Of a stretch of DNA of 64,000 nt, positions 9,874-21,071 are shown piece after piece. The notes under the pieces are model-generated. The model was not told the origin of the DNA. It was given only the letters and a program-made list of their open reading frames with translations, and did no database searches. This stretch comes from Microdochium bolleyi. Its lineage: Eukaryota > Ascomycota > Sordariomycetes > Xylariales > Microdochiaceae. The stretch is from assembly GCA_001566295.1 (NCBI GenBank), contig KQ964245.1:2857524-2921523 (forward strand), given 5' to 3'. The position numbers and the translations under genes are program-made. The first letter of the stretch is position 1; the number at the start of each line of letters is the position of its first letter.

Positions 9874-10598
9874 CGAGGTCTGGCACACGCTCGTCTGGCC
9901 GTCTTTCTTAGACCAGGATACATAGTCTTCCATTACACGTGGCTTCAGTTACATCCGCTACACCTATGAAGATCGCTGTGACTCTACAGAGGTTGACTCC
10001 TCTCAATGCCCGCGGCACGGTGCATGGCGAATGAGCGTTGAGTGACGGCTTACCACTTCATGATAGCACTCGATTGAGGAAGAGTGCGCCGACGGCCCGC
10101 AATCTTGCGTGCCTGCAAAAAGGCATACCTCACGCTGCTGATCTCTTGACAACACGATGCATTTATGTTTTGAGGCGTCCAGCAGTTTGAAGAGTTGCCC
10201 AGCCATGTCCTGCCTGCGTTTGCTGTTCACAGCCAACGTCACCAGCCAGTGTCCGGCCCCACCCCGTGGCGGATGGGTCCACTACTCCCCGTCCGTCGAC
10301 GTGGTGCACGGCTCCGGGACTCTAATTCTGCGGCACGGCCCGGCTCGGGCTCCGAGAACGGCTCTGATGAGGGTACCACCAACGACCTCAAGGTTTTGAT
10401 ATTATGGCTATGGAATTGTGAGTATGGAGGTGCGTTTTCGTAACTGTGGAGGGAGTTTGCTTCATCCCAATGGTATCGCAAAGTAACGAGCCGTGCATGC
10501 CCGCTATGAAGAAACTGAACTGAAAATCCATGTCGGACCTGAAGTCTATGCGGCCAAATCTGCACCTTCGTAACACCTGCGAGCCGTGGCCACCCCAA
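9874..10598. other. Intergenic between convergent genes, no gene seen
   Basis: 3' flanks of the nucleolar protein gene (plus) and the Gcr1-domain gene (minus). Short overlapping frames only (up to 119 codons), with no domain and no conserved motif. Confidence 0.4.
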
Positions 10599-12294
10599 TT
10601 ATCCAATCAGACTGTCGTCTAGACCTCGGTCTTTGCGCTCATCCTGGAGGAGTCGGATCAATTTGTTGATGGTACCCCCGTCACGTAGCCTCTCCACCTC
10701 TCGTACTGCCGCTGTTTCGTCCATACCATCACTTATGTACTCTTTGATTTTGTCCCAAATGACTTTCCGCCTGGAATACCATGTGCGACCTCGAGGCTCC
10801 GGTCGCCAGCGCGAGCCCCAGCTCGCATCAAGATCTTCAATTGCAGGCTGGCCGTCGATGCCCTCCTTGTATTCCCGCCAAACCTCTTCCACGGTGGCCA
10901 CTGTCCGGTACTCGTATGTGGGCGGGCCACCAGGCGTGGCTGGCGTCTGTGCCGATGGACGAGGAAGCACGCCGGCTTCTGTAGTAGGAGAAACAGGGGG
11001 TACACGCAGTGACCCACTCCGCGAATGTGAGGTAGATGGCGGGTGATGGTAGAGGCCAGCCAAGGGTCCCGGCTGTGGCGCTGTTGGTGGCGGTTGTGAG
11101 GCGAGGGGTGGGGCAGTCGTCTGCCGACTGCTGCTAAAGGGATCGCGAAGGGTGCTCGTTGTAAGTGCTGAGCTGGGAGATACGACCTGATCAACGTTTC
11201 AACTTGGTCAGCGATACTAGTATAGCAAGGAAGAGGTTCTGACTTGTGGGCTAGAGACCTACGGATGCTGCAGCTTGGTGGCAGGCGGCTTGGCCACTGT
11301 AGAAAGCATGCAGGCTACTACGCAGCTCGGCGAGTTGCTGGCTAATATTCTGGTACTGCGACGAAATGTGGGCCACGTATTGATGGTGTTGAGATTGCAG
11401 CTGGAGGACAGTGTAGATGAGCTGCTCGGGGCTCTGCCCCTGCAGCTGGTCAGCCGTCAGCGGCTGATGCATCATGGCCGCGGAAGGCACAGGGAGCACC
11501 GATATAGCGGCTGTATTGGCTGACGTGGGCACTGTTGTGGGGATGTTGGCAGATGTTGGCGGCATCTGTCGAGGATAGTCGTGGTAGGAAGGGGCAGGCG
11601 CTGGAGACGGTGATCCGGATCTTTTTGTACCACCACCGGCAGCCGGAAGAGGTATTGTGCTGGTAGTAGCTGGTCGCTTCAAAGGGGGAGCAGTACTGAC
11701 GCTGCGTTGGAGATCTGCAGCGGCTGGACGCTTGGCCCCCACGGTCCTTGGAGCTACAGGTAGCGGTGCGGCGGAGGTCGCGACAGGGGCCGTGTTGAGA
11801 GCCGAAGTCGGAGAAGTAGAAGCTGGCAATGTGGCCGGCGGGCCGTGTGTAGGTATTGAAGTCGGAGAATGTGGCCGTGACGGCTGCTGCGGTGCAGTTA
11901 CCAGTAGCGGCGGCCGAGGTATCGTCGAGGGAGTTGCTGCTGCTGTGGCTGAGAATGGAGGACTAAGAGGCCTCGGGGCAGGACTCGAGGTCACCGGATG
12001 CTGGTGATGCTGCGGGTTGTGCCGTTGGTGTTGGTGTTGTTGGTGGTGATACTGCTGGTGTTGGTGGTGATGGTGATGGAACTGGTGGGATGGCTGCGAA
12101 TGCTGCGACTGCTGCTGCTGCTGTTGAAGCCGCGGGGAGGATGGCTTTCCGGGCAGCATAGCAGCCAAGCCGGGCAGGCGGGCGTGGCCACGAGAAGATC
12201 GTGTAGCAGAGTCAGGAGGGTCGCCCTCGACGGCGGCAAGATAGCGGGAATCTGAGTCTCGAGGCCAGGGACGGGGACTTGAGTCGGATGGCAT
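10599..12294 (-). CDS. Gcr1-domain (Gcr1_C) transcriptional regulator, Gln/His-rich
   Basis: Two exons, 11263-12294 and 10599-11186, joined in phase 0 by a 76-nt intron; 539 residues from ATG 12294. The frame is open upstream to 12363 but only from a GTG after a stop, so 12294 is preferred. The N-terminal two thirds are low complexity: Gln runs, a His/Gln block and long Pro/Ser/Thr/Ala stretches, as in activation domains. A QQLAELRSSLHAF-type helix before the intron may mediate oligomerisation. The C-terminal 100 residues carry the Gcr1 DNA-binding domain: TVEEVWREYKEGIDGQPAIE, then SWGSRWRP, then RTWYSRRKVIWDKIKEYI. In yeast Gcr1 this domain binds CTTCC boxes of glycolytic genes. In filamentous fungi the targets are unknown. 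Confidence 0.85.
12009..12125. repeat. Imperfect CAN/CAR trinucleotide repeat coding for Gln/His blocks
   Basis: On the plus strand this reads as GTT/GGT/GAT/CTG triplets; on the coding (minus) strand it is CAA, CAG, CAC and CAT codons giving about 35 consecutive Gln, His and a few other polar residues. It lies inside the Gcr1-domain regulator. Such tracts vary in length between strains. Confidence 0.7.
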
Positions 12295-13600
12295 CGAAGT
12301 GGGCTTCAAGCCGGACAAGGAGCTGGCCACGAGGGGACCTCGGGAGTGACGGGAGCAGTGCACTCAGCCGGGATGGACTGAGGCTACGGATGAGACAGAC
12401 AGCTGTGTAGGCGTCGTGAACATGCTGTGGCAACGGAGAAGAGGGAGATGGAGTGGGACGCGCTGGCAGGAGTGAGTCGGACGCGATCGGGGTGGCGGAG
12501 ATAGAGTAGTAGTAGCTCGAGGGGTGGAGCAGGCGAGGAGCGGGAGGGAAGCAGCGGCGGCGGGATCTGGGCTGCAGGCGGCCATTTTAGAAGTGAAGAG
12601 CTCGAGAGAGCTGTGACGGGGAGCGCAAGGGTGGGCAACCCGAGGCAGGGAGGTTGTCGGCGATCTGTTGTGTGACAGGTGTGAGGTGATAGGAGGAGGC
12701 GAGAGGCAGGGCGAGTTGGGCCCGGGATGGCAAGCCCGGGTGGTGATCAGACGGCGGCCGTTGGTAGTGCAAAGTCTAAGGACACAGCTGATGAGCACAG
12801 TCGCAACGGCGGAACCGTCACTGGACCGGACGGGTCTGGGCTGGGCTGGGCTGGTTGGACGACGTCTGTCGGAGATTGGGAATGGGCGACACCTCGATAC
12901 CCAGCATGGAGTCTTGCTTCCCCAGTGAACCCTTGGGCGGACCCTGGTCGTCGGTGGCGTGTGGAGAAAGGACCAAGCCAAGGAGGGCAGCCTGACGCCG
13001 CTTGCTGTTACCCAGAGGTGCTGGCGGGGCCGTAGCGTGGTTACCCGCCCCTCTTCAGACGTAATGCCGTCCGGTTTCCGCCACTGCCGATCCTCTCTCT
13101 CGCTTCCTTGTCCTCGTCCTTGCTCGTCACCGGGGCCTGGGCATCGCATCTTCCTCTCCAAAAGTCGTCGACTGCCGGCACCGGCACAGAGACACCCATG
13201 GCCTGCTGGACCCTGCCTGCATTACCGGCTGCGACGCCTATGTCATGCAATCTTCCCGGATGTTACCCGCCCATCCTCGTCAAGCTCGTCCTCCGAGTCC
13301 CCCAGAGTCCTCGAGATTCCAAAGCATCCCCTCCACCACCAGAGCAACGCCATGGGCAGGCCGCCGACACATGCATCTTGGCACCGCTGGACGGACGCTA
13401 CTGCAGCCTGCTCACCCCTCAGGACACTCGACACGGAGCCGCCTCGTAGCTCGCAGCCACAAGCTGGGCGCTGATCTCGCAGGCGGGACAGAGCGCCTCT
13501 CATGTCAGCAGCGCGAGGGCGGGGGAACTGCCCGCCAGCCAACCCTTGGGCAGGCGGCGACTTTGCGACTCGACCCACCCACCCCGCCCGTCACGGCCCT
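12295..13600 (-). other. Long leader / promoter of the Gcr1-domain gene
   Basis: On the minus strand this 1.3 kb is C/T-rich (CTCCTCCTATCACC, CCCGGGCCCAACTC and similar), with long stop-poor frames whose translations are Pro/Ser/Arg-rich and show no domain. This fits the long 5' leaders of fungal regulatory genes better than coding sequence. Short upstream ATGs could act as uORFs. Confidence 0.45.
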
Positions 13601-16195
13601 GTAGGTCCATCGCCCAGTCGCCCCCGTTACCAACATTCATTCGGTGCCACAAGACCTCACCTTTGTTGCCCCCCTAGCTATTCCCAGAGCCGAGGCCCTG
13701 TGCACTATGGCAGCGCTGCCGACCGCCGTCCTTGTCAGAACACGAGGCGTCACTGTTCTTGGTCATGTCATCGCCATCTCTCCAGAGCACCAGGATCTTC
13801 ATAGCTCTTAGCTCTCCTCGCTCATTTCTCAGAGTTGGACACGGCAGCTGGTGGTCCTCGATTGACACACGATCGGCAGGCTAGCGCTCCTGCAAGCCAC
13901 GGCGGGCGCCCGCCTTTCACTGTTGCGTCAGAGATGGGAATCGCACATCAGACTTCGGTCCTGGACCGAATCGTGCGGGAGCCTGCTGGCGCTCAGTGCA
14001 CCAACGTCCCACACTCCAGGCTTAGTGGCCTGCGGCTGAACGTGAGAAGGGGCAGAGCTACAGGCTCTTACGCCGGTCCATGGTTACACGAACATGATAT
14101 CACGATCTGCATCGTGTCGCTGACATCGGGGCACGGCAAAGTTGTTCCCAGCCCTCGCAAGCTCGCGACAATATTGCAGCTGCTGCCCTGCTCTATTCTG
14201 TTGCATATCCAAGGCACCCTGCAACCCGGACAAGGATGGTGCCGGGACACAATGGCTATCAAGCTTGTCGAGCTTGTGACCGACTTTTCTCGCCACTGGA
14301 TAACTTCGCCGAAGGCGAAGCATCTTGATTAGATGTCCGGCCCGCAATCTCGTTTGCCATTACCAGTAAAGCGCGGTCTTCAGTCTCGCGTGACTTTCCC
14401 AGCTGAGTTGCATCCTTCACTGCGCTGGCGACTGGCTGCACGCGAAAGCTATGTTTTCGCCGTGCCGTGACGACGCGCTGCCCAGAATATGAGAAAGCGG
14501 CCAGCCAAGCAAGTTCACAGGCAATGTGGACCCGCGGAGGTGTTGAATAAGTTGTCCTTCTCATGCCCCTCGTTCCGTTCAGCGAAGACGGGGCTGCGCT
14601 AACGCCATGTTTTCGGGCCCGAAGCTCTCGAGGTTTCAGCCAGGACTACGTGACAAGCTCTTGGCGATTGTCACTCGCTGACTGCAATTCTGTTACGCAT
14701 ACTGAAGACCGTCACCAGAACTCCAAGGCTACCAAGGTCGGTAGAGTATATATCGAAGTGATCCGTGCCTCCTCGACTAGCCCGTGGTTAGCAATCCAAG
14801 AAGTCGATCATATTCCCTGCCAGGGATACCGCTATAGCATTCAGAATACTCCCAAGCCGAGCGAAACCAGTCTTTACCAAACCTACTCGTGATTGATGCC
14901 CATATGCACTAACGGCCGATCGCGTGGCTGGAAGCTCCAGCTGATCTGTTTCGGTAAGCTCAGCTAGCAAGAAGGCCAACTGATTGGCTGGATGGCATTG
15001 AGCAGCCCTGCAATCGGACGGCCACAAATTGCCACTGTTCGAGCAGGCCATCTCGATGGAATGGATGACCAGTAGTTGAGTAAGCATCAATACTGCTGTT
15101 CAACACAAACCGCCGATCGGGTAGCTTAATGCTGCAGTAACAGGCACCGTGCCTGTCACTACGCAGGATCTGCAGCGTCGAGGTTCTGGGACACCTCCCA
15201 GTCAAGAAACTGCTGTGGCAGCAGACCTACCAGGCGCCCGTGCTTCGGTGCTTGAACAGTCAGAGCGTAAAATGCATCGAACCAGGTGATCCGCTGACTA
15301 GGCCACAAGGAGGCTGGCCCACGACACACTCTGCAACAGTATGTACGCTCGTATGTATGCACTCAGGATTGCCGGCAGGAGTTGTAGCTCATGGGGGAGG
15401 CAGCCTCCGCATAGAGCGCTTTGTCTCTGGAGCCGATCACGATCATGTGTAGTCTACTATGGATGGACGGCAGTGCATAATTGTAAGTAACACGAAGCCG
15501 GTCACTTTCGGCGTGCACACTCCGGACATAACCAGAGCCGAACTGCGACGCCTCGGTCCAGTACCCCGCCCCTTTACGGATGTTCAGGAAGATTGGGAAT
15601 CCTTGGTACAAGCGCCTCTGAAACTACCCCTGCTGCTTTGTACACCCTGTTGATGTTAGATGGCCGTAGTCGGCGTGGATTGAGCCGCGAGCCGAAACTC
15701 CATGGTCGTATTGCAGGGCCTGGGAGATGTGAGCATCGGACAAGACTTCATGTATGCAATGCATTGGGACGTCGCAGAGATCACACAAGTCTACACGACG
15801 CTAGAACCTGCCAGGAATGATGTTTGTGAAGTGGTATGACCGCATGTTTGGATCGAAACATTACATAAATATATATATCAAACTATAACCCAAATTGATG
15901 TGCCGTCCTCCTCTCTGGTGGTATTGCCAATGTTCAATCTCAAGGCTTCAAAAATATGCCCGCGGTGTATATCGCTGTCTCGCACAAAGCAATCATCATA
16001 GTCAGCCACTACCCGCAGCCTGACCTGACGCCCTGCGATGATCGTACGCTCGGGTGGCTGAGGATCGAAATAGCTGCCCAAACGGCTGTGCGCAAGAAAG
16101 GAAGGGTATTGCAAAACGCCTGCAGCTATGCCTGTCAAAACAATCTGTCATCAAGTCGTCTCTTCTCAGTCGTCCCTTCTCAGTCGTGTCCTCGT
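13601..16195. other. 2.6 kb gene-poor stretch
   Basis: No recognisable gene on either strand. The longest plus frame (13835-14332, 165 codons) has no domain. An 86-codon minus frame at 15878-16138, just downstream of the conserved Ser-rich gene, has a protein-like composition (RLRVVADYDDCFVRDSD) but no ATG start. AT-rich patch near 15868 (ATATATATATC). Confidence 0.4.
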
Positions 16196-16984
16196 TCAGC
16201 GGCGCCCAAACAGCCAGCTCATCCTCTTCCGGGGCTTGCTCTGTTTCTCCGCCGGCTCTTCGCACTCTAGCTCCAGCCGATAGCGTCGGACACTGCCGGT
16301 GTCGTCATCAAATGTCAGGCGGCGATTTGATTTGGGCACAAAGCAGTCGGGCACGACATGCCGCAAGATCCAGCCCTTGACACCATGGCTGGCTGCATCG
16401 ATGGCCGCATACTCGAGGCGGCGCGTCTGGTCGCTCGTCCAGTAATGAGTGGTCTGCGGAGGCGGTGGATAAAGTGGTCCTTCGTCCAGAGGTTCTACTT
16501 CTGGCTGGGACCCAGGCACAACCTCAAGGCTTGGGAAGTGGTAGTACGAGTGCCGTTGCTGCTGCTGAGAGCGAGTTCGGTGGATGGTGTGCGGCGGGAC
16601 AGGTACCGTGTGGGGGTTCGGTGTTGATTTTGAGGCACGATGTATCGCTGGACGGGCACGAGTCCGAGTTTGTGATGATTGAATGGACACGGTGGATGGT
16701 CGACGTCGGGAGGAGCCATGCGAGCTGCCCGACTTGGATCCAGAAGGCATCGACGCGTATCCCGAGTCCTGCCTGCGTATTTGTGTGGGCTCAGAGCATC
16801 GTTCCGGGCCGCGCGTGGGCATTGGCATAATCACACGCATCTCTGCCAACGTTGGCGGGGACTTTGGGGCGTACAGCTCGATGTCCTGGAAGCTGTGATA
16901 TGTAGTGTCCGAAGCCGCAATACTGATTGGAGAAGCCGACCGATACGGGTCATGCTCAGCCGCTAGGTGTGCCAAGCGAGACAT
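16196..16984 (-). CDS. Conserved fungal protein of unknown function, disordered N-terminus
   Basis: Single exon from ATG 16984, 262 residues. Residues 1-160 are Ser/Pro/Arg-rich and probably disordered, with a QQQQ run. The C-terminal 100 residues are compact and look conserved: HYWTSDQTRRLEYAAIDAAS, then HGVKGWILRHVVPDCFVPKS, then RRLTFDDDTGSVRRYRLELE. The protein ends in a basic, Trp-containing tail (KPRKRMSWLFGRR). I recall proteins with this type of C-terminus as uncharacterised in Sordariomycetes; no biochemical role is known to me. The Ser-rich half is a likely phosphorylation target. No membrane segment or signal peptide. Confidence 0.7.
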   Translation of the reverse strand: MSRLAHLAAEHDPYRSASPISIAASDTTYHSFQDIELYAPKSPPTLAEMRVIMPMPTRGPERCSEPTQIRRQDSGYASMPSGSKSGSSHGSSRRRPSTVSIQSSQTRTRARPAIHRASKSTPNPHTVPVPPHTIHRTRSQQQQRHSYYHFPSLEVVPGSQPEVEPLDEGPLYPPPPQTTHYWTSDQTRRLEYAAIDAASHGVKGWILRHVVPDCFVPKSNRRLTFDDDTGSVRRYRLELECEEPAEKQSKPRKRMSWLFGRR

Positions 16985-19062
16985 GATGCTGTACCCTCAT
17001 CTAGTGACGAGAAAAGTACTTGCTGCATAGGAGACAAGAAGGAGGAAGCAGGTGCAGGAATAATCACATGGCCGGTGCAGGCTCGAGATGAGAAGCGCTG
17101 GGCCAGCACGGCCAGCCAAGCGGAAGAATAATGCGGTGTTTTGTCGAGCTTGTGTGCGTTGCCTTGTTGTCGTAGGGCAGGCTGACTAGATATAGGGTTT
17201 GACGGACTGAGCCGCGGTGAAAAGGCTGGGACCTGGCAATGGCCAATAAAGAAAGTTGCGGTCTGCCCAGAGTGTAGGGGTTGTGTTGAGCGTGCTTTCG
17301 TGGTGCCCTTTTTTCAGTGACAGGCAAGCCAAGCGGAGTGGATACAATTATCGAAAAGTCGGTGCTGGATCATGCAGGCGCGTGGGTCCCCGTTGAGCAG
17401 TGGTACAGTATCAACTCTTCTGGTTGAAGAGGGACTGGCGCTCGTTTCTGCAGATGCAGCCTGCGGCGTAGTGGAACGGGACGATGCTTGACCCGTCGAT
17501 CGGAGTCGCGGACGAACCCAGCGGAAAAGACTGAAGACTGCACGAGGTGATCGAGATTGTACCTTGATAAGTACTCGCTCAAGCGCTCGAGGGTTGTTGT
17601 GAAGAAAGAGCGGTCAGGGACGGCTAGTGGAAGCGTCAGGCGTTGAGGGTATCGTGACCCCACTGACTGGGGGCAGCACCCCACGAGGTCGGGGTTTGGC
17701 TCAGCGAAGGGCAGCTGTCGTTGGTGGTCTGCTGCTAGTCCACAGCGCTAGCCGGGCGGCGATGGAGGCGGGTGCGGGTGCAGCCGACTGGGAGGCCAGT
17801 TGAAGAAACGCGAGCAAAGGGGGAGAGCCGGGGAGACCAAAGGCCTTTCTATCTAAGGTGGATGTTCCAAGGCTGGCTGGAACGAGGCCGGGGCGAGAGG
17901 ATATACCGAGCACGGGCGCCTCGAGTCTTTCACGTGCAGACGGAGCTGGGCGGCACGGGGGTGCCCTTGTGATCGTCTGAAGTCGCCATGCTGGTCGCTG
18001 CAGCCGACAGGCGCCTCGGGGGCGGGATGCTGTCACCAGTGGCTGCTACGAGACAGGGCCTGCGTGCCTCGAGGTGGGCAACCCCTGCGAGCCGAAGTCG
18101 CTGCTGCGCTTGGCGAGGATGCGCAAGGGCACGAGGCCACGGGAGCGTGCGGGCGCCCTCGTGGTTGGCCCGCGCTCGCGCACTCGGCGATGCCATTGGC
18201 AGGCTGGCCAGCGACTACGGACGGGCCTGCCCTCGGGCGCTGCTTTTGTTCTCGTGCATTCCCAAGCGCGGCTGGTTAGCATGTGCTTTGTCTCGGTCGA
18301 TGGTGACGCAGATGGCGACGGCTGCGTCTGCGTGTGCTGGCAGTGAGACACCAAGGCGGAGGGCGCCCATTGTCTTCCACTGCCGTTGGGTGAATCAACA
18401 ATTGGGCCCCGACGCCGGGCATAACTCCGGCCTTGCACAACTGACACTGGAACTGTCAGAACGGCATTATGTGCCCTAGGGTGGTCCATTCGGGCTAGTG
18501 CCTGCACGACAGACCGGACATCCGCGACGGAAGGTGCAGCCACCCGCTGCTCCACTTTTCCGTGTAAGTGACAGTGACATCGCGAGACTCCGGCCACAAG
18601 ATGCGATCGTGCACCGTTGTGTCCCGTCCTTTGGCAGGCTGCTCAAGTGATGTTTACTAGAGAACAGTACTTGCAGACGAGACATGCCCTCAGCGTACCA
18701 TACCCTGACAAGTAAAAATTGGCCAGGGCACGCCTTGACTTCCAGGTCAGTGGCTGGCTTGTAACTTCATACGGACTGCAGCCGAGCTCATCGCTGGTCA
18801 TGGCCATTCGAGGTCGGCATTGTTGTCGGTGGACGCTTGCACTTCCACAAGATGGGAACGCCTCTGGACGGACATTCAAGTGCCCTTAAGGTAGTGCAGA
18901 TAGTCCGAGAGCTGATGGCGGCAGGTGGCTTGCGCAGACTGTCCCTCACTCCTTCCACCTAGTGCGCATCACATCTGCTCTGCCCATCCCGCTCGTCCAC
19001 CGCCATTAGCAATTGCGCACCACCATATTATCTCACCGCGAGCCTTGTCATACAACGTCACG
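16985..19062. other. 2 kb intergenic stretch
   Basis: Promoter of the conserved Ser-rich gene (minus) and of the small secreted protein gene (plus). GC-rich at 17.7-18.3 kb with overlapping non-domain frames on both strands. The last 150 bp before 19063 are CA/CT-rich leader sequence (CACCGCCATTAGCAATTGCG, TATTATCTCACC). Confidence 0.4.
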
Positions 19063-19723
19063 ATGAAGATAGCCCCCTTTGTCACCAGCACCCTGGCCTT
19101 GGCCACATCCGTCCTCGTCTCTGCTAGCAATCACAACATTCGCGTCACAAGGTGAGTCAACTACTGAGCACCCGAGGCTGGCACTGCGACATGTCACCAT
19201 GGCTCAAACTGACTCGCACACAGCGGCAACCCGGAGCTCAATGGCAAGCTTCTCTCCGTCTCCGATGGTGCCGCCGGTGTTCATGATGCCATCGTCCCCC
19301 TCAATGTCTTCGTTACCAGCAGCGACATGGACCTCGTCAAAATGAAGATGCTGTGGGTCTGGCCGACCGGCGAGCTCCTTGCTCTCGATGGCGCCCGTGG
19401 TCTCCAGCCGCTCATCGAGACAACCCCCGGGGGTCGGGGCCAAAGTCTCGACGCCGCATCTTTCCTTTTCGAGGGACGCGACATCACCGATAACCATCCT
19501 GGATCATGGGTTGCCATGCCGAAGCTGGGCGGCGGCTGGTCGGTGTTCTGGTATGATGGTAAGTCATGCTGGCCCTTGACCCAGCTCAATTCGGTGGGCA
19601 AGCTAGGCTCCCAAGTGATACTGACGAAACACAGGCGAGAGCATCATCACCCAAAACTATTTCGCTGTCCACCTCACCGCGGAGCTGGCTTCCTCGCCCC
19701 CGATGCACACTGATCGCGCATGA
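19063..19723 (+). CDS. Small secreted protein, Cys-free (candidate effector)
   Basis: Three exons, 19063-19151, 19224-19558 and 19635-19723, all GT-AG with consistent phases; 170 residues. The N-terminus is a textbook signal peptide: Met-Lys, a hydrophobic core (IAPFVTSTLALATSVLV), then Ser-Ala-Ser, with cleavage likely near residue 22. The mature chain of about 148 residues has no Cys, which is unusual for fungal secreted proteins, and several Trp/Gly-rich strands (KMLWVWPTGELLAL, WVAMPKLGGGWSVFWYDGES) suggesting a beta fold. I recognise no family. It could be an apoplastic or host-interacting effector or a cell-wall protein; either is inference. The coherent exons, signal peptide and CT-rich leader support a real gene. 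Confidence 0.75.
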
Positions 19724-21071
19724 GCACCCAGGAGTGCAAGAATGCTAGCCCGGCGCCTAGAGGCCGAGCAAGTCGATACGTTAAGGATGGAGTGAAGTCT
19801 TGGTGAAGCACTGGTAAACAAAGGGGGAGGTTAGAAGTGCCATGATATCTGCGAAGTAGACCAGGGAACAAGATCCTTTGCCGCGTCTCGAACCAATAAC
19901 GAACGGTTTCCTCGTGCAGGCTTATTCAAGGCCAATACAGAGTTTTTCCATTCCACGCTCGATAGATACGCTAAATGGAAGCATTTCTTGATTCAATCCC
20001 TAGTGATGGCTTCTGTGACGGGTGCCATCATGAAATGTCCAATTCCACTGACACGGAGGTGTTGCTCTGAGGTTCTCCACGAACCCCGGCGAGGTGGAGA
20101 AGAGGATAGTTCCCTCGGTGCGTTGCCAACGAGCCTAAGTCGAGAGACGCCTGAGAGTGGATAGGAAGTGATGTCTGCGCCGCACGTCCATCTTTCCCCG
20201 GCTCGGCCGCCACTCTCTGCTGACTCGGGTCTCATCTGCCTGCCCCCCCACACGATACGTCAACCTGCATCAACGAGAGTTTATGTCAGCACAGGGACAG
20301 GCACCGATCTGGCAGACTTTCCATTCTCAGACTCCATCTCGAGTCACTTGCAGGGACGAGGTCGCCTCAGCTGGAGAATCCAATATGCAACAGCGCCAAT
20401 CCGACGCTATGCCCGTGGGAGATTGGAATTCATAGAGCGTCCAAACGATCACTGACCAACCAATGATCAGACCCAATAAGCATCGTCATGAATTATTGGT
20501 TGGCCACTTTGCGACTGGCAGGCAGGCCTCCTTCCAGTGGTGTGGAGGTGCTAATTCTAAAATTAGCACGTGCCTCTGAATCCGTATGAAACACCAACCA
20601 CGGCGTGCGGTCTACCATGGTAATTGTCTACTGACGCCTTGGGTGTAAATGCTACTCAGTCCTCGAGCTGCTCGCAATCTCGCTGCCTGATTGCACATTG
20701 GTAGGGACGCATCCATGCTCAGACCAAGTCTGCCCGGTGGGCAGAGTAGTCGCTGTACCTCCAGGCAATTACAGGATGATGCTCAGCCCTACTCGGCCCT
20801 GCAGCCCGGACCCTCCACAGCCACGGCCCACACGCCGCTGCTGCCAGGCTCCAGCAAAACGGTGTCGGACGACAAGACCCTATCCTGGACATGGCAAGTG
20901 CATGCAGAACTCCAAGACCCATGCAGCCGCATCTTTCTTTCTTTCTTTCTTGATATTGTCCGTCCCGATTCTGCTCACGATGTCAATGCTCGCTTGACAG
21001 CAGAGACGCCGACACTGCGAGGCTGACATTAATCCTCGATTCGGCACTCCACGCTCAGCAAGTCACTGCCG
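19724..21071. other. Intergenic, promoter of the Zn2Cys6 gene
   Basis: No gene seen. A short TTTC tandem (20934-20949, four copies) lies about 120 bp upstream of the Zn2Cys6 start. Remaining frames are short and domain-free. Confidence 0.4.

Noticed and set aside
12364..13161. 265-codon minus-strand open frame upstream of the Gcr1-domain gene
   Set aside because: Translation is Pro/Ser/Arg/Thr-rich with no domain, ends just before the gene, and the base composition is that of a pyrimidine-rich leader.
13835..14332. 165-codon plus-strand frame in a gene-poor stretch
   Set aside because: No domain, signal peptide or splice support; the composition matches the surrounding noncoding sequence.
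15878..16138. 86-codon minus frame just downstream of the conserved Ser-rich gene
   Set aside because: Protein-like composition, but it lacks an ATG, is short, and cannot be joined to the upstream gene, which ends with a normal stop.
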